A stretch of 64,000 nt of DNA from Acidimicrobiia bacterium (GTDB lineage Bacteria > Actinomycetota > Acidimicrobiia > Spongiisociales > ZC4RG35): NCBI GenBank assembly GCA_025928935.1, contig JAICNB010000004.1, positions 19,687 through 83,686 on the forward strand, given 5' to 3'. Below, piece by piece: positions 33,876-42,743 of the stretch; within the stretch, counting starts at the first letter, position 1, and each line of letters starts with the position of its first letter. The position numbers and the translations under genes were made by a program. The notes under the pieces are model-generated. The model had not been told where the DNA came from, searched no databases, and saw only the letters and a program-made list of their open reading frames with translations.

Positions 33876-33945
33876 AAATTCGAGAAGACCGCATTCCGTT
33901 TCAATAAGAGGCCAGAAACCAAGCGACATTCGAGGTGATCGAACA

Positions 33946-35355
33946 GTGGCCACCGTTGACATAGATCTCGGCGCATATCAGCTGGGATGGCATGACGAGG
34001 TCGAGTATGCCTTCACACCTCGCAAGGGCCTCGACGAGGACGTCATCAGGGAGATGTCGGCCATGAAGAAGGAGCCCGAGTGGATGCTCGAGTTCCGCCT
34101 CAAGGCGTACCAGCGGTTCCTTCGCAAGCCGATCCCCCAGTGGGGTGGTGGCGGCGCCCTCGACACCATCGATTTCGACGACATCTATTACTACGTCAAG
34201 CCGGCCGGTGAGCAGCAGAAAGACTGGGACATGGTCCCCGAGGGGATCAAGGCCACCTACGAGAAGCTGGGCATCCCCCAGGCCGAGCGCAAGTACCTGG
34301 CCGGGGTGACCGCGCAGTATGAGTCAGAGGTGGTCTACCACCGCAACCGGGAGGACCTGGAGAAGCTGGGTGTCCTCTTCACCGACATGGACACCGCTCT
34401 GCGGGACTACCCAGAGATCGTGAAGGAGTACTTCGGCACCATCATCCCGCCCAGTGACAACAAGTTCGCCGCCCTGAACTCGGCGGTGTGGTCCGGTGGG
34501 TCCTTCATCTACGTGCCGCCCGGGGTCCATGTCGATCAGCCGCTACAGGCCTACTTCCGGATCAACTCGGAGAACATGGGCCAGTTCGAGCGCACCCTGA
34601 TCATCGTGGACGAAGGCGCATACGTCCACTATGTCGAGGGCTGCTCGGCACCGGTCTACACCACCGATTCACTCCATGCCGCGGTCGTGGAGATCGTGGT
34701 CAAGGAGAATGGGCGCTGCCGGTACACCACCATCCAGAATTGGTCGAACAACGTCTTCAACCTGGTGACCAAGCGGGCCGCCGCCTATCGCAACGCCACG
34801 ATGGAATGGGTGGACGGAAACCTGGGTTCCCGCCTCACCATGAAGTACCCGGCGGTGTGGCTGATGGAGCCCGGTGCGCATGGCGAGGTGCTCTCGATAG
34901 CGTTCGCCGGCGAAGGCCAGCATCAGGATGCCGGGGCCAAGATCATCCATGTGGCCGAGGACACCACCTCGACCATCGTCTCCAAGTCGATCTCGAAGTC
35001 CGGCGGCAGGGCGGGGTATCGCGGGCTGGTCCGGGTCGAGCCGGGAGCGGAGAACGCCAAGTCATTCGTGCGATGTGACGCCCTGATCCTCGACGAGAAG
35101 AGTCGCTCCGACACCTATCCCTACATGGAGATCGAGGAGAACGACGCCGAGATCGGCCACGAGGCCACTGTGTCCAAGGTGGGCGAGGAACAGCTCTTCT
35201 ATCTGATGTCCCGCGGTCTCACCGAGGACCAGGCCACCTCCATGATCGTCGCCGGCTTCATCGAGCCCATCGTCAAGGAGCTCCCGATGGAGTACGCAGT
35301 CGAGATGAACCGGCTCATCGAGCTCAATATGGCGGAGGCGGGAGCAATCGGCTGA
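33946..35355 (+). CDS. sufB: Fe-S cluster assembly protein SufB
   Basis: The scaffold subunit of the SUF complex (SufB with SufC and SufD). 469 residues, full length: [64 protein letters not shown], and the C-terminal core [34 protein letters not shown] with the conserved Cys. GTG start with GAGGTGATC upstream. SufC, SufD, SufS and SufU are not next to it; the following genes face the other way. Confidence 0.96.
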   Translation: MATVDIDLGAYQLGWHDEVEYAFTPRKGLDEDVIREMSAMKKEPEWMLEFRLKAYQRFLRKPIPQWGGGGALDTIDFDDIYYYVKPAGEQQKDWDMVPEGIKATYEKLGIPQAERKYLAGVTAQYESEVVYHRNREDLEKLGVLFTDMDTALRDYPEIVKEYFGTIIPPSDNKFAALNSAVWSGGSFIYVPPGVHVDQPLQAYFRINSENMGQFERTLIIVDEGAYVHYVEGCSAPVYTTDSLHAAVVEIVVKENGRCRYTTIQNWSNNVFNLVTKRAAAYRNATMEWVDGNLGSRLTMKYPAVWLMEPGAHGEVLSIAFAGEGQHQDAGAKIIHVAEDTTSTIVSKSISKSGGRAGYRGLVRVEPGAENAKSFVRCDALILDEKSRSDTYPYMEIEENDAEIGHEATVSKVGEEQLFYLMSRGLTEDQATSMIVAGFIEPIVKELPMEYAVEMNRLIELNMAEAGAIG

Positions 35356-35382
35356 GACCTGACCGTCTCACCACGTCATACG

Positions 35383-35733
35383 TCACGCCCGTCGTGTGTC
35401 GAGCTTCTGGATGAGCTCGTGGGCGGCCAACTCGATCTCCTTGTGATCCCACTGCGTGGCGCGGAACCGGCAGGCCATCAGGCCACTGCGGTGGAGACGT
35501 CGGAAGTCACCGAGGACGAATGCGTACCGTGCCTTGGTCTCATCCCCGGCACCATCGGTCAAGCCGAGATGCCATCGTGAGTACTCGGCCCAGTCAGCAC
35601 GCTCGAGAAATTCGTTCTCGTCCGCCGCTGTCGGCTGGACGTCAGACCACTCACTCCGCACCACATAGCGTCGGGCCGCGATCATCTCTTCGGCGTGTGT
35701 CACCGCCGCCTCGTTGACGAGGTATTTGGGCAT
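35383..35733 (-). CDS. Small conserved hypothetical protein
   Basis: 116 residues, soluble, mixed helical: AAVTHAEEMIAARRYVVRSEWSDVQPTAADENEFLERADWAEYSRWHLGL and a C-terminal ELAAHELIQKLD. The regular placement of Trp/Tyr resembles small stand-alone proteins of actinobacteria, but I do not recognise a named family. It is the second gene of a two-gene minus unit, 19 bp after the small membrane protein, and converges on sufB. Confidence 0.65.
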   Translation of the reverse strand: MPKYLVNEAAVTHAEEMIAARRYVVRSEWSDVQPTAADENEFLERADWAEYSRWHLGLTDGAGDETKARYAFVLGDFRRLHRSGLMACRFRATQWDHKEIELAAHELIQKLDTRRA

Positions 35734-35752
35734 GACCGGTAGATCCGGGCCT

Positions 35753-35938
35753 CTACCCCTGGACGATGGTGACGTCTACCTCTTCGGGGAGGCTCTCGTC
35801 CGAGGTGTTGTTGACCAGGTACCAGATCCCCAACACCAGCGCGATGGCGATCAGGGCCCCGGCGACGATCATGCCGAAACTCCCCCCTCCGCTCCTGGTG
35901 TCGGTGACTATGATCTCGCGGTCTCTGTCGTTGCTCAT
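35753..35938 (-). CDS. Small single-pass membrane protein
   Basis: 61 residues from MSNDRDREIIVTDTRSGGG. It has one transmembrane helix (FGMIVAGALIAIALVLGIWYLV) and a short acidic tail NNTSDESLPEEVDVTIVQG. AGGGAAGGAAA upstream of the second ATG decides the start; the ORF-track start would put this site inside the gene. Function unknown. Confidence 0.7.
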   Translation of the reverse strand: MSNDRDREIIVTDTRSGGGSFGMIVAGALIAIALVLGIWYLVNNTSDESLPEEVDVTIVQG

Positions 35939-36050
35939 TGGCGTTTCCTTCCCTCTCGAAACAGCCAATTACCACGGCTCCAGGGTGAACAAACCACCGA
36001 GTCTCCCGCCCGATTTATCCTGGTTCGGACCGTGACCCCGGAGACATTCG

Positions 36051-37367
36051 ATTAGCACCTTCCTGGGGCTGGCCGCGGTCCTCGTCCTCATCCTGCTCAC
36101 CGGCTTCTTCGTGGCGGCTGAGTTCGCCCTCGTCGCGGTCGATCGCAGCAACGTCGAGCGCAAAGCTCAGGAGGGGGAACGCCCGGCCCGTCGGATCCTG
36201 GGCTCGCTGCGAAATCTCTCGTTCGAGTTGTCCGGCGCCCAGTTGGGGATCACGCTCACCTCGCTCATCCTCGGCGCTATCGCCGAGCCCACGGTGGCCG
36301 CCCTGATAGAGCCACTCGTCTCGTCGGTCCCGTTCCTGTCGGTTACCGCAGCCCCGGCTGTCTCGCTGGTGATCGCGTTCATCCTCGCCACCGGAGGGGC
36401 GATGGTGTTCGGTGAGCTCGTCCCCAAGAACCTGGCCATCGCCCGGCCCTACTTCTCTGCCGTTTGGTTCGCGATCCCCCTACAGGTCCTGAACCGCCTG
36501 ATACGGCCGCTCATCCTCTTCCTCAACGAGTCCGCCAACTGGACGGTGCGAAAGCTGGGGATCGAACCTAGGGAAGAGCTGGCCGGTGTCCGCTCGATGG
36601 AGGAGCTGGAGCTCATGATCCGGTCTTCGGGCGAAGAAGGCCGTCTCGACGACGACGAGCTTGCGCTGCTCACACGTGCCATCACCTTCACCGAGAAGGT
36701 GGCGGCCGACGCGATGGTGCCGCGGGTGGCGGTTTCTGGACTGAGCCGTCACGATTCGATAGCCGAGTTGCGGCGGGCCTCGGCCGCGACCGGCCATTCC
36801 CGCTTCCCAGTGTTCGACGAGGACCTCGACGACATCGTCGGCGTGGTCCACGTCAAGGACAGCTTCAACGTGCCCGAGTCGCGGGTGCCGGTCACCCCGG
36901 TCGGGGAGATATCGAAGCCTGCCCTGCAGGTTCCGGAGTCGAGCACCCTCGAATATCTCCTGACCCAGCTCCAGACCGAAGGCCGCGGAATGGCCGTAGT
37001 GGTGGACGAATACGGGGGCACCGCCGGAATCGTGACGATCGAGGACCTGCTCGAGGAGATCTTCGGGGAGATCGAGGACGAGTACGACCCTGCGACCACC
37101 ACGACTGGCGAGGCTTCCGAGGAGGTCGAGGTCCTCTCCGGTCTGCTCCATCGTCACGAGGTAGAAGAGCTGATTGGCTTCGAATGGCCCGAGGGTCGGT
37201 ACGAGACCCTCGGTGGCTTCATGGTGTCCAGCCTGGGGAGGTTTCCCGCCCAGGGGGAGATCGTCCGCGTGGGCGGCACGGTGTTCGAGGTGCTCTCGAT
37301 GGATGGCCATCGGGTCGATCAGGTGCGCGTCACCAGGGACACCTCACATGAGGAAGGCGAGAGGTGA
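36051..37367 (+). CDS. CNNM/CBS/CorC-domain membrane protein, likely ATT start
   Basis: 438 residues: a DUF21/CNNM transmembrane domain (about 1-190), a CBS pair (VPRVAVSGLSRHDSIAEL, MAVVVDEYGGTAGIVTIEDLLEEIFGEIEDEYD) and a C-terminal CorC_HlyC domain. Relatives act in Mg2+/Co2+ handling. The GTG in the ORF track falls after most of the first helix. An in-frame stop lies 18 bp upstream of ATT-AGC-ACC, and that ATT has GGAG seven bases before it. The paralogue directly downstream starts at the equivalent position. Start therefore placed at ATT. Confidence 0.88.
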   Translation: MSTFLGLAAVLVLILLTGFFVAAEFALVAVDRSNVERKAQEGERPARRILGSLRNLSFELSGAQLGITLTSLILGAIAEPTVAALIEPLVSSVPFLSVTAAPAVSLVIAFILATGGAMVFGELVPKNLAIARPYFSAVWFAIPLQVLNRLIRPLILFLNESANWTVRKLGIEPREELAGVRSMEELELMIRSSGEEGRLDDDELALLTRAITFTEKVAADAMVPRVAVSGLSRHDSIAELRRASAATGHSRFPVFDEDLDDIVGVVHVKDSFNVPESRVPVTPVGEISKPALQVPESSTLEYLLTQLQTEGRGMAVVVDEYGGTAGIVTIEDLLEEIFGEIEDEYDPATTTTGEASEEVEVLSGLLHRHEVEELIGFEWPEGRYETLGGFMVSSLGRFPAQGEIVRVGGTVFEVLSMDGHRVDQVRVTRDTSHEEGER

Positions 37368-38647
37368 ACTGGTCGGCACTCCTCTGGCTGGTGGTCTTGC
37401 TCCTCGCGAACGGGTTCTTCGTAGCGGCCGAGTTCGCCTACATCACCGCTCGTCGCAACCTTCTCGAGCAGGTCCCACGGCGATCGGCCCAGGTTGCAGT
37501 TGGCCTCAACAAGAACCTCACTCTCAGCCTTGCCGCAGCCCAGCTCGGGATCACCATGGCCTCGTTGGTCCTGGGTGCCGTCGCCGAGCCGGCCGTGGCC
37601 ACGATCTTCGAGCTCTTGCTCGGGCCTTTGCCCCTCTCGGAGAACGTGATCCATTGGATCTCGCTCGTGATCGCGCTCCTGATCGTCGTGTTCCTGCACA
37701 TGGTGATAGGGGAGATGGCCCCCAAGAACATCACGATCTCCGCCCCGGAGCGCACCGCGGTGGCGCTGGCCCTACCTTTCCGCGCCTTCATCATCATCTT
37801 CAAGCCGTTGATCTGGCTGCTCAACGGCAGTGCCAATGGCGTCCTCAGGCTGTTCGGGGTCCCCGCCACCGATGCGCTGGAGGTCGGTCACTCGGCCGAG
37901 GACCTGGCCGTGATCATCGGCACGGGCCGCAAGGAGGGGGTCATCGAAGACTTCGCCCATCGACTGCTGACCGGGGCGATCACCTTCGGCGACCTCGATG
38001 CGTCAGAGGTGATGGTGCCCAGGCCGGACGTCCAAGCTGCCGCGGCCGACACCCCTGTTTCCGGCATCCAGGAGCTGATGAGGGTCACCGGGCACTCCAG
38101 GATCCCGCTCTATGCCGGGAACATCGACGAGATCGTCGGGTTGGTCCACGTCAAGGATCTCATGGACGACCACATCGATCGGGAAGCGTCGCTGCCCGTC
38201 TCCTCGTTACGGGCGCCCCTGGTCGTGCCCGAGACGGCGCCACTCAGGTCGGTGCTCGACGAGATGCGCCAGTCCCGAACCCATCTCGCCGTGGTTGTCG
38301 ACGAGCACGGCAGCACCGCCGGGATCATCACGATGGAGGACATCGCAGAAGAGCTCGTGGGCGAGATCGCCGACGAGCACGACCTGAGCTCCCGCCCGGT
38401 CTCGGTCGACGCGAACGGGCGCATCGTTGCTTCCGGCACGGTCCGCCCCGACGAACTGGCCCGCTTCGGGGTGAGGCTGCCGTCTGGTGACTACGAGACG
38501 ATCGGGGGCCTCGTGATGGATCGGCTGGGACGGGTCCCTCGCCGGGGAGACGTCATCGAGGACACAGGTTGGCGATTGAAGGTGCGAAGCATCGAGGGTC
38601 GACGGGTCGGCGAGGTCGAGATCACGGCGATGGACAGCGCCCAGTAG
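37364..38647 (+). CDS. CNNM/CBS/CorC-domain membrane protein (paralogue)
   Basis: 427 residues with the same order as the upstream gene: N-terminal helices VNWSALLWLVVLLLANGFFVAAEFA, further CNNM helices to about 150, CBS pair with AVVVDEHGSTAGIITMEDIAEELVGEIADEHD, and CorC_HlyC domain (GGLVMDRLGRVPRRGDVI). The GTG start overlaps the preceding stop as GTGA. Tandem CNNM pairs are common in actinobacteria and may form heterodimers (inference). Confidence 0.9.
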   Translation: MNWSALLWLVVLLLANGFFVAAEFAYITARRNLLEQVPRRSAQVAVGLNKNLTLSLAAAQLGITMASLVLGAVAEPAVATIFELLLGPLPLSENVIHWISLVIALLIVVFLHMVIGEMAPKNITISAPERTAVALALPFRAFIIIFKPLIWLLNGSANGVLRLFGVPATDALEVGHSAEDLAVIIGTGRKEGVIEDFAHRLLTGAITFGDLDASEVMVPRPDVQAAAADTPVSGIQELMRVTGHSRIPLYAGNIDEIVGLVHVKDLMDDHIDREASLPVSSLRAPLVVPETAPLRSVLDEMRQSRTHLAVVVDEHGSTAGIITMEDIAEELVGEIADEHDLSSRPVSVDANGRIVASGTVRPDELARFGVRLPSGDYETIGGLVMDRLGRVPRRGDVIEDTGWRLKVRSIEGRRVGEVEITAMDSAQ

Positions 38648-38686
38648 GTGCGGATGGACGGCGGCGCGCAGTAGGCCGCCTCGCCG

Positions 38687-38950
38687 TCAGCTGGATCGTC
38701 CGACGACGTAGCCGAGAATCAGGCCGCCCGCGGCGGCCCAGACGAGGGAGAAGTTGTCCCCGACCGAGGCTATCGAGGGGGCGCCAACGATCCTCATGAT
38801 CGTCGAACCAACGATTCCCCCGATGATGCCCATGAGGATCGAGCCGAGGAGGTTCGTGGCGCTGGCCACGAACCCCGCGATCAGGCCTGCGACGCCGCCG
38901 ACGGCACCGACAACGGCCAGAGCCTGCCAGGTCGAGGCGTCTAGAAACAC
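38687..38950 (-). CDS. GlsB/YeaQ/YmgE-type small membrane protein
   Basis: 87 residues, almost all glycine-rich hydrophobic helices: VVGAVGGVAGLIAGFVA, LLGSILMGIIGGIVGSTIMRIVG and WAAAGGLILGYVVGRSS, the pattern of the transglycosylase-associated (GlsB) family linked to general stress. The start is GTG. It follows the 80-residue gene by 52 bp on the same strand. Confidence 0.72.
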   Translation of the reverse strand: MFLDASTWQALAVVGAVGGVAGLIAGFVASATNLLGSILMGIIGGIVGSTIMRIVGAPSIASVGDNFSLVWAAAGGLILGYVVGRSS

Positions 38951-39002
38951 GCCAGTGACTCCCGGTGGCCCGGCTTTGGGCGGATGGGAGCCGACCGGGC
39001 GC

Positions 39003-39245
39003 TCAGGCTGATACGACTTTCTCTTCGACCACCGTCGTCATGGGGAACTGCACCGATCTTCCCGCCATGCTGAAGGGCTCGGTCAGCATCACCACGATGG
39101 TGGAGGGCCCACGTGAGATCACGTGTCCCGTGTATGTGTGAATTCCTTCTTGATCCTGGGTTATGAATGTAACGACCATGTACCTATCTCTCCGACTCAC
39201 ATAATCGTCATCCGGTTTCACTATGAGTTGGGTCTTGAGACCCAT
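39003..39245 (-). CDS. Small hypothetical protein
   Basis: 80 residues: MGLKTQLIVKPDDDYVSRRDRY, then beta-rich TFITQDQEGIHTYTGHVISRGPSTIVVMLTEPF and VEEKVVSA. No membrane segment or known motif. It is relatively AT-rich compared with its neighbours. It lies divergent to the response regulator across 69 bp, so the two could share regulation. Confidence 0.6.
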   Translation of the reverse strand: MGLKTQLIVKPDDDYVSRRDRYMVVTFITQDQEGIHTYTGHVISRGPSTIVVMLTEPFSMAGRSVQFPMTTVVEEKVVSA

Positions 39246-39314
39246 ACTGGTGGCTGACCGGGGTGACTCTCGGTTTATCCATTCGTTACCGGCCGCGACC
39301 TAACTTGGATAGAA

Positions 39315-39989
39315 GTGCGTCTGTTAGTTGTCGAAGATGAGCCCGACCTGGCCAATGCCATCGCCCGAGGGCTGCGCCGGGACGGGCACGCCGTCGATGT
39401 CGCGCTGACCGCCGTGGATGCCGACATGAAGCTCCGCACCGCCGGGTACGACCTGGTGTGTCTCGACTGGAGCCTTCCCGATGGTTCGGGGATCACGCTG
39501 TGCAGGGAACTGGTGAGTGGAGAGCTGCCGACCCTGGAGGGGGAGAGGCCGAGAATCCTGATGCTCACTGCACGCGACGGAGTCGAAGACCGTGTCACGG
39601 GTCTGGACTCGGGAGCAGACGACTATCTGGTCAAGCCTTTTGCCTTCGCCGAGCTGTCGGCCCGTGTGCGTGCACTACTGCGGCGGGATGAGGGCGTGGA
39701 CCCGGTCCTGGAGGTGGGGCCACTTCGGCTCGACCCCGCGCGCTTCGAGGCAAGGCGGGAGGGCATGGTCCTGGAGCTGACGGCCAAGGAGTTCTCCCTC
39801 CTTCACTACTTCATGGCCCATGCCGGGCAGGTGCTGAGCCAGGAGCACCTGCTGGAGCATGTCTGGGACGAGATGGCAGACCCGATGACCAACGTGGTCC
39901 GGGTCACGGTCAGCAATCTACGGAAGAAGCTCGGTGACCCACCCTTGATCGAGACGGTGCCGGGCCGGGGCTACAGGCTGGGCCAGTGA
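39315..39989 (+). CDS. OmpR/PhoB-type response regulator
   Basis: 224 residues from a GTG start. The receiver domain (1-120) has acidic pocket VVEDEPD, phosphoacceptor Asp in LVCLDWSLPDG, Thr/Lys positions MLTARD and LVKPFAF. The winged-helix DNA-binding domain runs from about 128 (LELTAKEFSLLHYFM, VRVTVSNLRKKLGDP, ETVPGRGYRLG). The stop overlaps the kinase start as ATGA. TAACTT eight bases before the start is a candidate leaderless -10. Confidence 0.94.
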   Translation: MRLLVVEDEPDLANAIARGLRRDGHAVDVALTAVDADMKLRTAGYDLVCLDWSLPDGSGITLCRELVSGELPTLEGERPRILMLTARDGVEDRVTGLDSGADDYLVKPFAFAELSARVRALLRRDEGVDPVLEVGPLRLDPARFEARREGMVLELTAKEFSLLHYFMAHAGQVLSQEHLLEHVWDEMADPMTNVVRVTVSNLRKKLGDPPLIETVPGRGYRLGQ

Positions 39990-41134
39990 TGCGGGACTCG
40001 CTGCGCTTCCGGCTATCGGTCCAGTACTCGGCAATCGTGTTCGGGCTGGGAGGAGCCCTGCTCGGCCTGGTATATCTCGCGCTCCGAAACTGGCTCCGAG
40101 GCCAGACCATGACCCAATACGTCTGGAGCGGCCGCCCGGTGGTTGTCGATGGTGTGGAGGTCGGGGTCCTCCCGACCCTCGCCACCCGTGAGGTCCGGAT
40201 GATCGAGTCGGTCTACAACGAGATCGTCCTCAATCAGGTGGCCAAGTGGACCATCGTCGCCCTCGTCGCCCTTTTCCTGCTCAGCATGGTCGTTGGGTGG
40301 GTCATGTCGGGCCGAGTACTACGCCCGGTCGAGGAGATCACGAATGTCGCCCGCGACATCCAGGCGTTCGATCTCAGCCGTCGCATCGGCCTCGAGGGCC
40401 CCGATGACGAGATAACCCGTCTCGCCGCGACGTTCGACAGCATGCTGGAACGGCTCGACCGTGCCTTTGCCAGTCAGCGGCGCTTCCTTGCCGACACGAG
40501 CCATGACCTGAGGACACCGCTGGCCGTGATCAGATCCAATGTCGAGGTGGTGGCCGACGATAAAGCGGCGACTGTCGGCGATTGGCGGGAGGTCGGCGGG
40601 ATCGTCCAGCGCAACACCGAGAAGATGTCGGAGATGATCGACGGGCTCCTCGCGACCGCACGACTGCAGACGGGGAAGGCGCAGGCCGTCGCCTTGAGTC
40701 TGGAGGATCTCGTCGCCTCCAAAGGGTCCGAGTACTCCAAGCCGCTGGCCGAGAAGGGCATATCGCTGGTCATTGACGCCGCTCCGGCGCTGGTCGAAGG
40801 TGTGCCCGTCTCCCTCGACCGCGCCCTCACCAACCTGCTCGACAACGCAATCGTCGTCTCTGAGGCCGGCTCGGAGATCACGATCGCATCGGGCATGGAC
40901 GACGATTGGGCGTGGATGGCCGTGACCGATCGAGGCCCGGGTCTCCCGGAAGAGCCGGAGGGGGGGCGCATCGGCCTGGGTCTGTCGATCGTCGAGCAAA
41001 TCGCAGAGGCGCATGCTGGCTCTCTCGTCTCCACGCCCGGGCCCGACGGGGCAGGGACGACGATGACCATCTGGCTTCCCGGACCGGGGGCCGATGGGCC
41101 GGCCCCTGTCCGTGCGCCCTTTACAAAGGGTTGA
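39986..41134 (+). CDS. Sensor histidine kinase
   Basis: 382 residues. Transmembrane helix 1 (SAIVFGLGGALLGLVYLAL), a short extracellular segment of about 60 residues, helix 2 (WTIVALVALFLLSMVVGWVMSG), HAMP, HisKA with the H-box DTSHDLRTPLAVIRSNVEVV, and HATPase_c (LLDNAIVV, VTDRGPGLP, GRIGLGLSIVEQIAEAHAG). The small sensor domain suits an envelope signal. It pairs with the upstream regulator, and the HtrA gene follows. Confidence 0.93.
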   Translation: MMRDSLRFRLSVQYSAIVFGLGGALLGLVYLALRNWLRGQTMTQYVWSGRPVVVDGVEVGVLPTLATREVRMIESVYNEIVLNQVAKWTIVALVALFLLSMVVGWVMSGRVLRPVEEITNVARDIQAFDLSRRIGLEGPDDEITRLAATFDSMLERLDRAFASQRRFLADTSHDLRTPLAVIRSNVEVVADDKAATVGDWREVGGIVQRNTEKMSEMIDGLLATARLQTGKAQAVALSLEDLVASKGSEYSKPLAEKGISLVIDAAPALVEGVPVSLDRALTNLLDNAIVVSEAGSEITIASGMDDDWAWMAVTDRGPGLPEEPEGGRIGLGLSIVEQIAEAHAGSLVSTPGPDGAGTTMTIWLPGPGADGPAPVRAPFTKG

Positions 41135-41177
41135 TGTCATCGCTCCTACGGTGGTGGGTAGGAGGTTTCACACAGAC

Positions 41178-42461
41178 ATGAGCAGCGAAGATACGACTCA
41201 CGGCGCTTTCCCCGCTTCGAGTGAAGAGGCGGGCGCCCCCTCGAGCGAAACGGTGCAGAGCCCGATAGCCACCCAAGACCCCGCGCCCCAGCCGGCAACC
41301 GCCGAGCCTGTCGAACCGGCCGGTGCCCTTCCCGCGGCGACGACAGGCCCACCCCCTGCCCGGCCGCCCGCCCAGCCCCCTGTCAAGAGGTCGTCGGGTC
41401 GGGTATCGCCGTGGTTGATCGGTCTGATCGCCCTGCTTCTGGTGGTCGGGTCGTCGGCCGCCACCTACCTGATCACCACGATCGACGATCAACCGGAAGT
41501 CTCGGCCGATGGGACTCCAGCCCCTGGCGCCGACGATGAGACCCAGGCCGAGGGCGTCGCGCCGGATGAGCTGGTTCCCGGCGAGGAGCCCGTGGCTGAT
41601 GCCGCCGCGGTGATCCTGCCCTCCGTCGTGCAGATCCAGACCGGTTCCGGTCCCAACTCGGGAGTTGGCTCGGGTGTGATCTACGACTCGAACGGGCTCA
41701 TCCTCACCGCGGCCCATGTCGTGTCCGGTCAGGAGACCGTGACCGTTCGGTTCGCTGATGGGGAGCAAGTCGAAGGGACCGTCGTAGGAGGCACAGCAGG
41801 TGCCGATGTCGCCGTCGTCCAGGTCGACCGCACCGGGCTGCCCGCAGCCGAGCTGGCGCTCGATGACGACCCCGAGGTGGGCCAGATGGCAATCGCCGTA
41901 GGAAGCCCATGGGGGCTCCAGGGCACCGTCACCGCCGGCATCATCTCGGCAGTGGACCAGGCAATCCCGCAGGGCGGCTCGGCCAGGGCAGTCCTGCAGA
42001 CCGACGCCGCCATCAACCCCGGCAACTCCGGTGGCCCGCTGGTCGATCGTGAGGGCCGGGTCATCGGGATCAACGTGTCCATATTCAGCCTCTCGGGGGC
42101 AAATGATGGTGTTGGCTTTGCAGTCCCGATCGACATCGCCCATGACATCGCGGAGCGAGTGGTTGCCGGCGAGGAGATCCAGTCTGCCTATCTCGGCGTG
42201 TCCCTGGGCGTGGTCGAGACCGGTCAGGCGGGTGCCCTCGTCGAAGAGGTGACCCCCGGCACCGGTGCCGCTGAGGCCGGGCTCCAGCCCGGGGACCTGG
42301 TCGTCTCGATCGACGGCGTCCCCGTGCAGAGTGGTGGCGACCTCGCCGCCCAGATTCAGACCCACCAACCGGGCGACAGCGTCGACCTGGAAGTCGTCCG
42401 GGATGGGGCGCCAAGCACCATCTCGGTGACACTGGGTGAGCGGCCGGTGAACCTCGGCTGA
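41178..42461 (+). CDS. HtrA/DegP-like membrane-anchored serine protease with PDZ domain
   Basis: 427 residues: a Pro/Ala-rich cytoplasmic N-terminus, one helix (SPWLIGLIALLLVVGSSAATYLI), an extracytoplasmic trypsin-like domain with triad His in LILTAAHVVSG, Asp in GADVAVVQVD and Ser in INPGNSGGPLV, then a PDZ domain (TPGTGAAEAGLQPGDLVVSIDG). The ATG has AGGAGG 12 bp upstream. Position after a two-component pair suggests envelope-stress control. Confidence 0.93.
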   Translation: MSSEDTTHGAFPASSEEAGAPSSETVQSPIATQDPAPQPATAEPVEPAGALPAATTGPPPARPPAQPPVKRSSGRVSPWLIGLIALLLVVGSSAATYLITTIDDQPEVSADGTPAPGADDETQAEGVAPDELVPGEEPVADAAAVILPSVVQIQTGSGPNSGVGSGVIYDSNGLILTAAHVVSGQETVTVRFADGEQVEGTVVGGTAGADVAVVQVDRTGLPAAELALDDDPEVGQMAIAVGSPWGLQGTVTAGIISAVDQAIPQGGSARAVLQTDAAINPGNSGGPLVDREGRVIGINVSIFSLSGANDGVGFAVPIDIAHDIAERVVAGEEIQSAYLGVSLGVVETGQAGALVEEVTPGTGAAEAGLQPGDLVVSIDGVPVQSGGDLAAQIQTHQPGDSVDLEVVRDGAPSTISVTLGERPVNLG

Positions 42462-42516
42462 CTCCTCAGACTCCTATGGGCGGCCCTCCCTCCAAGAGGG
42501 AGAGAAGCTCCTCCCG

Positions 42517-42545
42517 GTGGGCCCGGCTATCATGGCCGGGCCCAC
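42517..42545 (+). repeat. 11-bp perfect inverted repeat after htrA
   Basis: GTGGGCCCGGC and GCCGGGCCCAC flank TATCATG. The stem is very stable but lacks a U-tract. It may terminate the htrA transcript. The loop contains TATCAT, a possible -10 for the riboswitch transcript. Confidence 0.6.
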
Positions 42546-42549
42546 TGTC

Positions 42550-42650
42550 ATGCAGGGGGTGCCCCGGAGACAGCGAAGTCGGTTGGAACCCGATGCTGTC
42601 CCGCAACTGTGAAGCCTCCCTGAGGAGGACGAGCCAGGTCGCCTGAGCTC
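42550..42650 (+). promoter_or_regulatory. Cobalamin riboswitch
   Basis: The B12-box region CCCGCAACTGTGAAGCC, the preceding GTCGGTTGGAACCCGATG stem-loop and the closing GAGCCAGGTCGCCTG match the cobalamin aptamer. It precedes a vitamin B12 ABC transporter operon, the expected target. Limits are approximate. Confidence 0.9.
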
Positions 42651-42715
42651 CAGGGCCACGACGAAAGTCTCGGATGAAGACGGAAGCGTGGGCTCAGGGA
42701 AGCCACCGGCCTCTT

Positions 42716-42737
42716 CATCCTCCGATGACGGAGGATG
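42716..42737 (+). promoter_or_regulatory. Hairpin sequestering the btuF ribosome-binding site
   Basis: CATCCTCCG-ATGA-CGGAGGATG is a perfect 9-bp stem. Its 3' arm contains the GGAGG Shine-Dalgarno of btuF. It is the likely expression platform of the upstream riboswitch, acting on translation. Confidence 0.75.
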
Positions 42738-42743
42738 TTTCAT

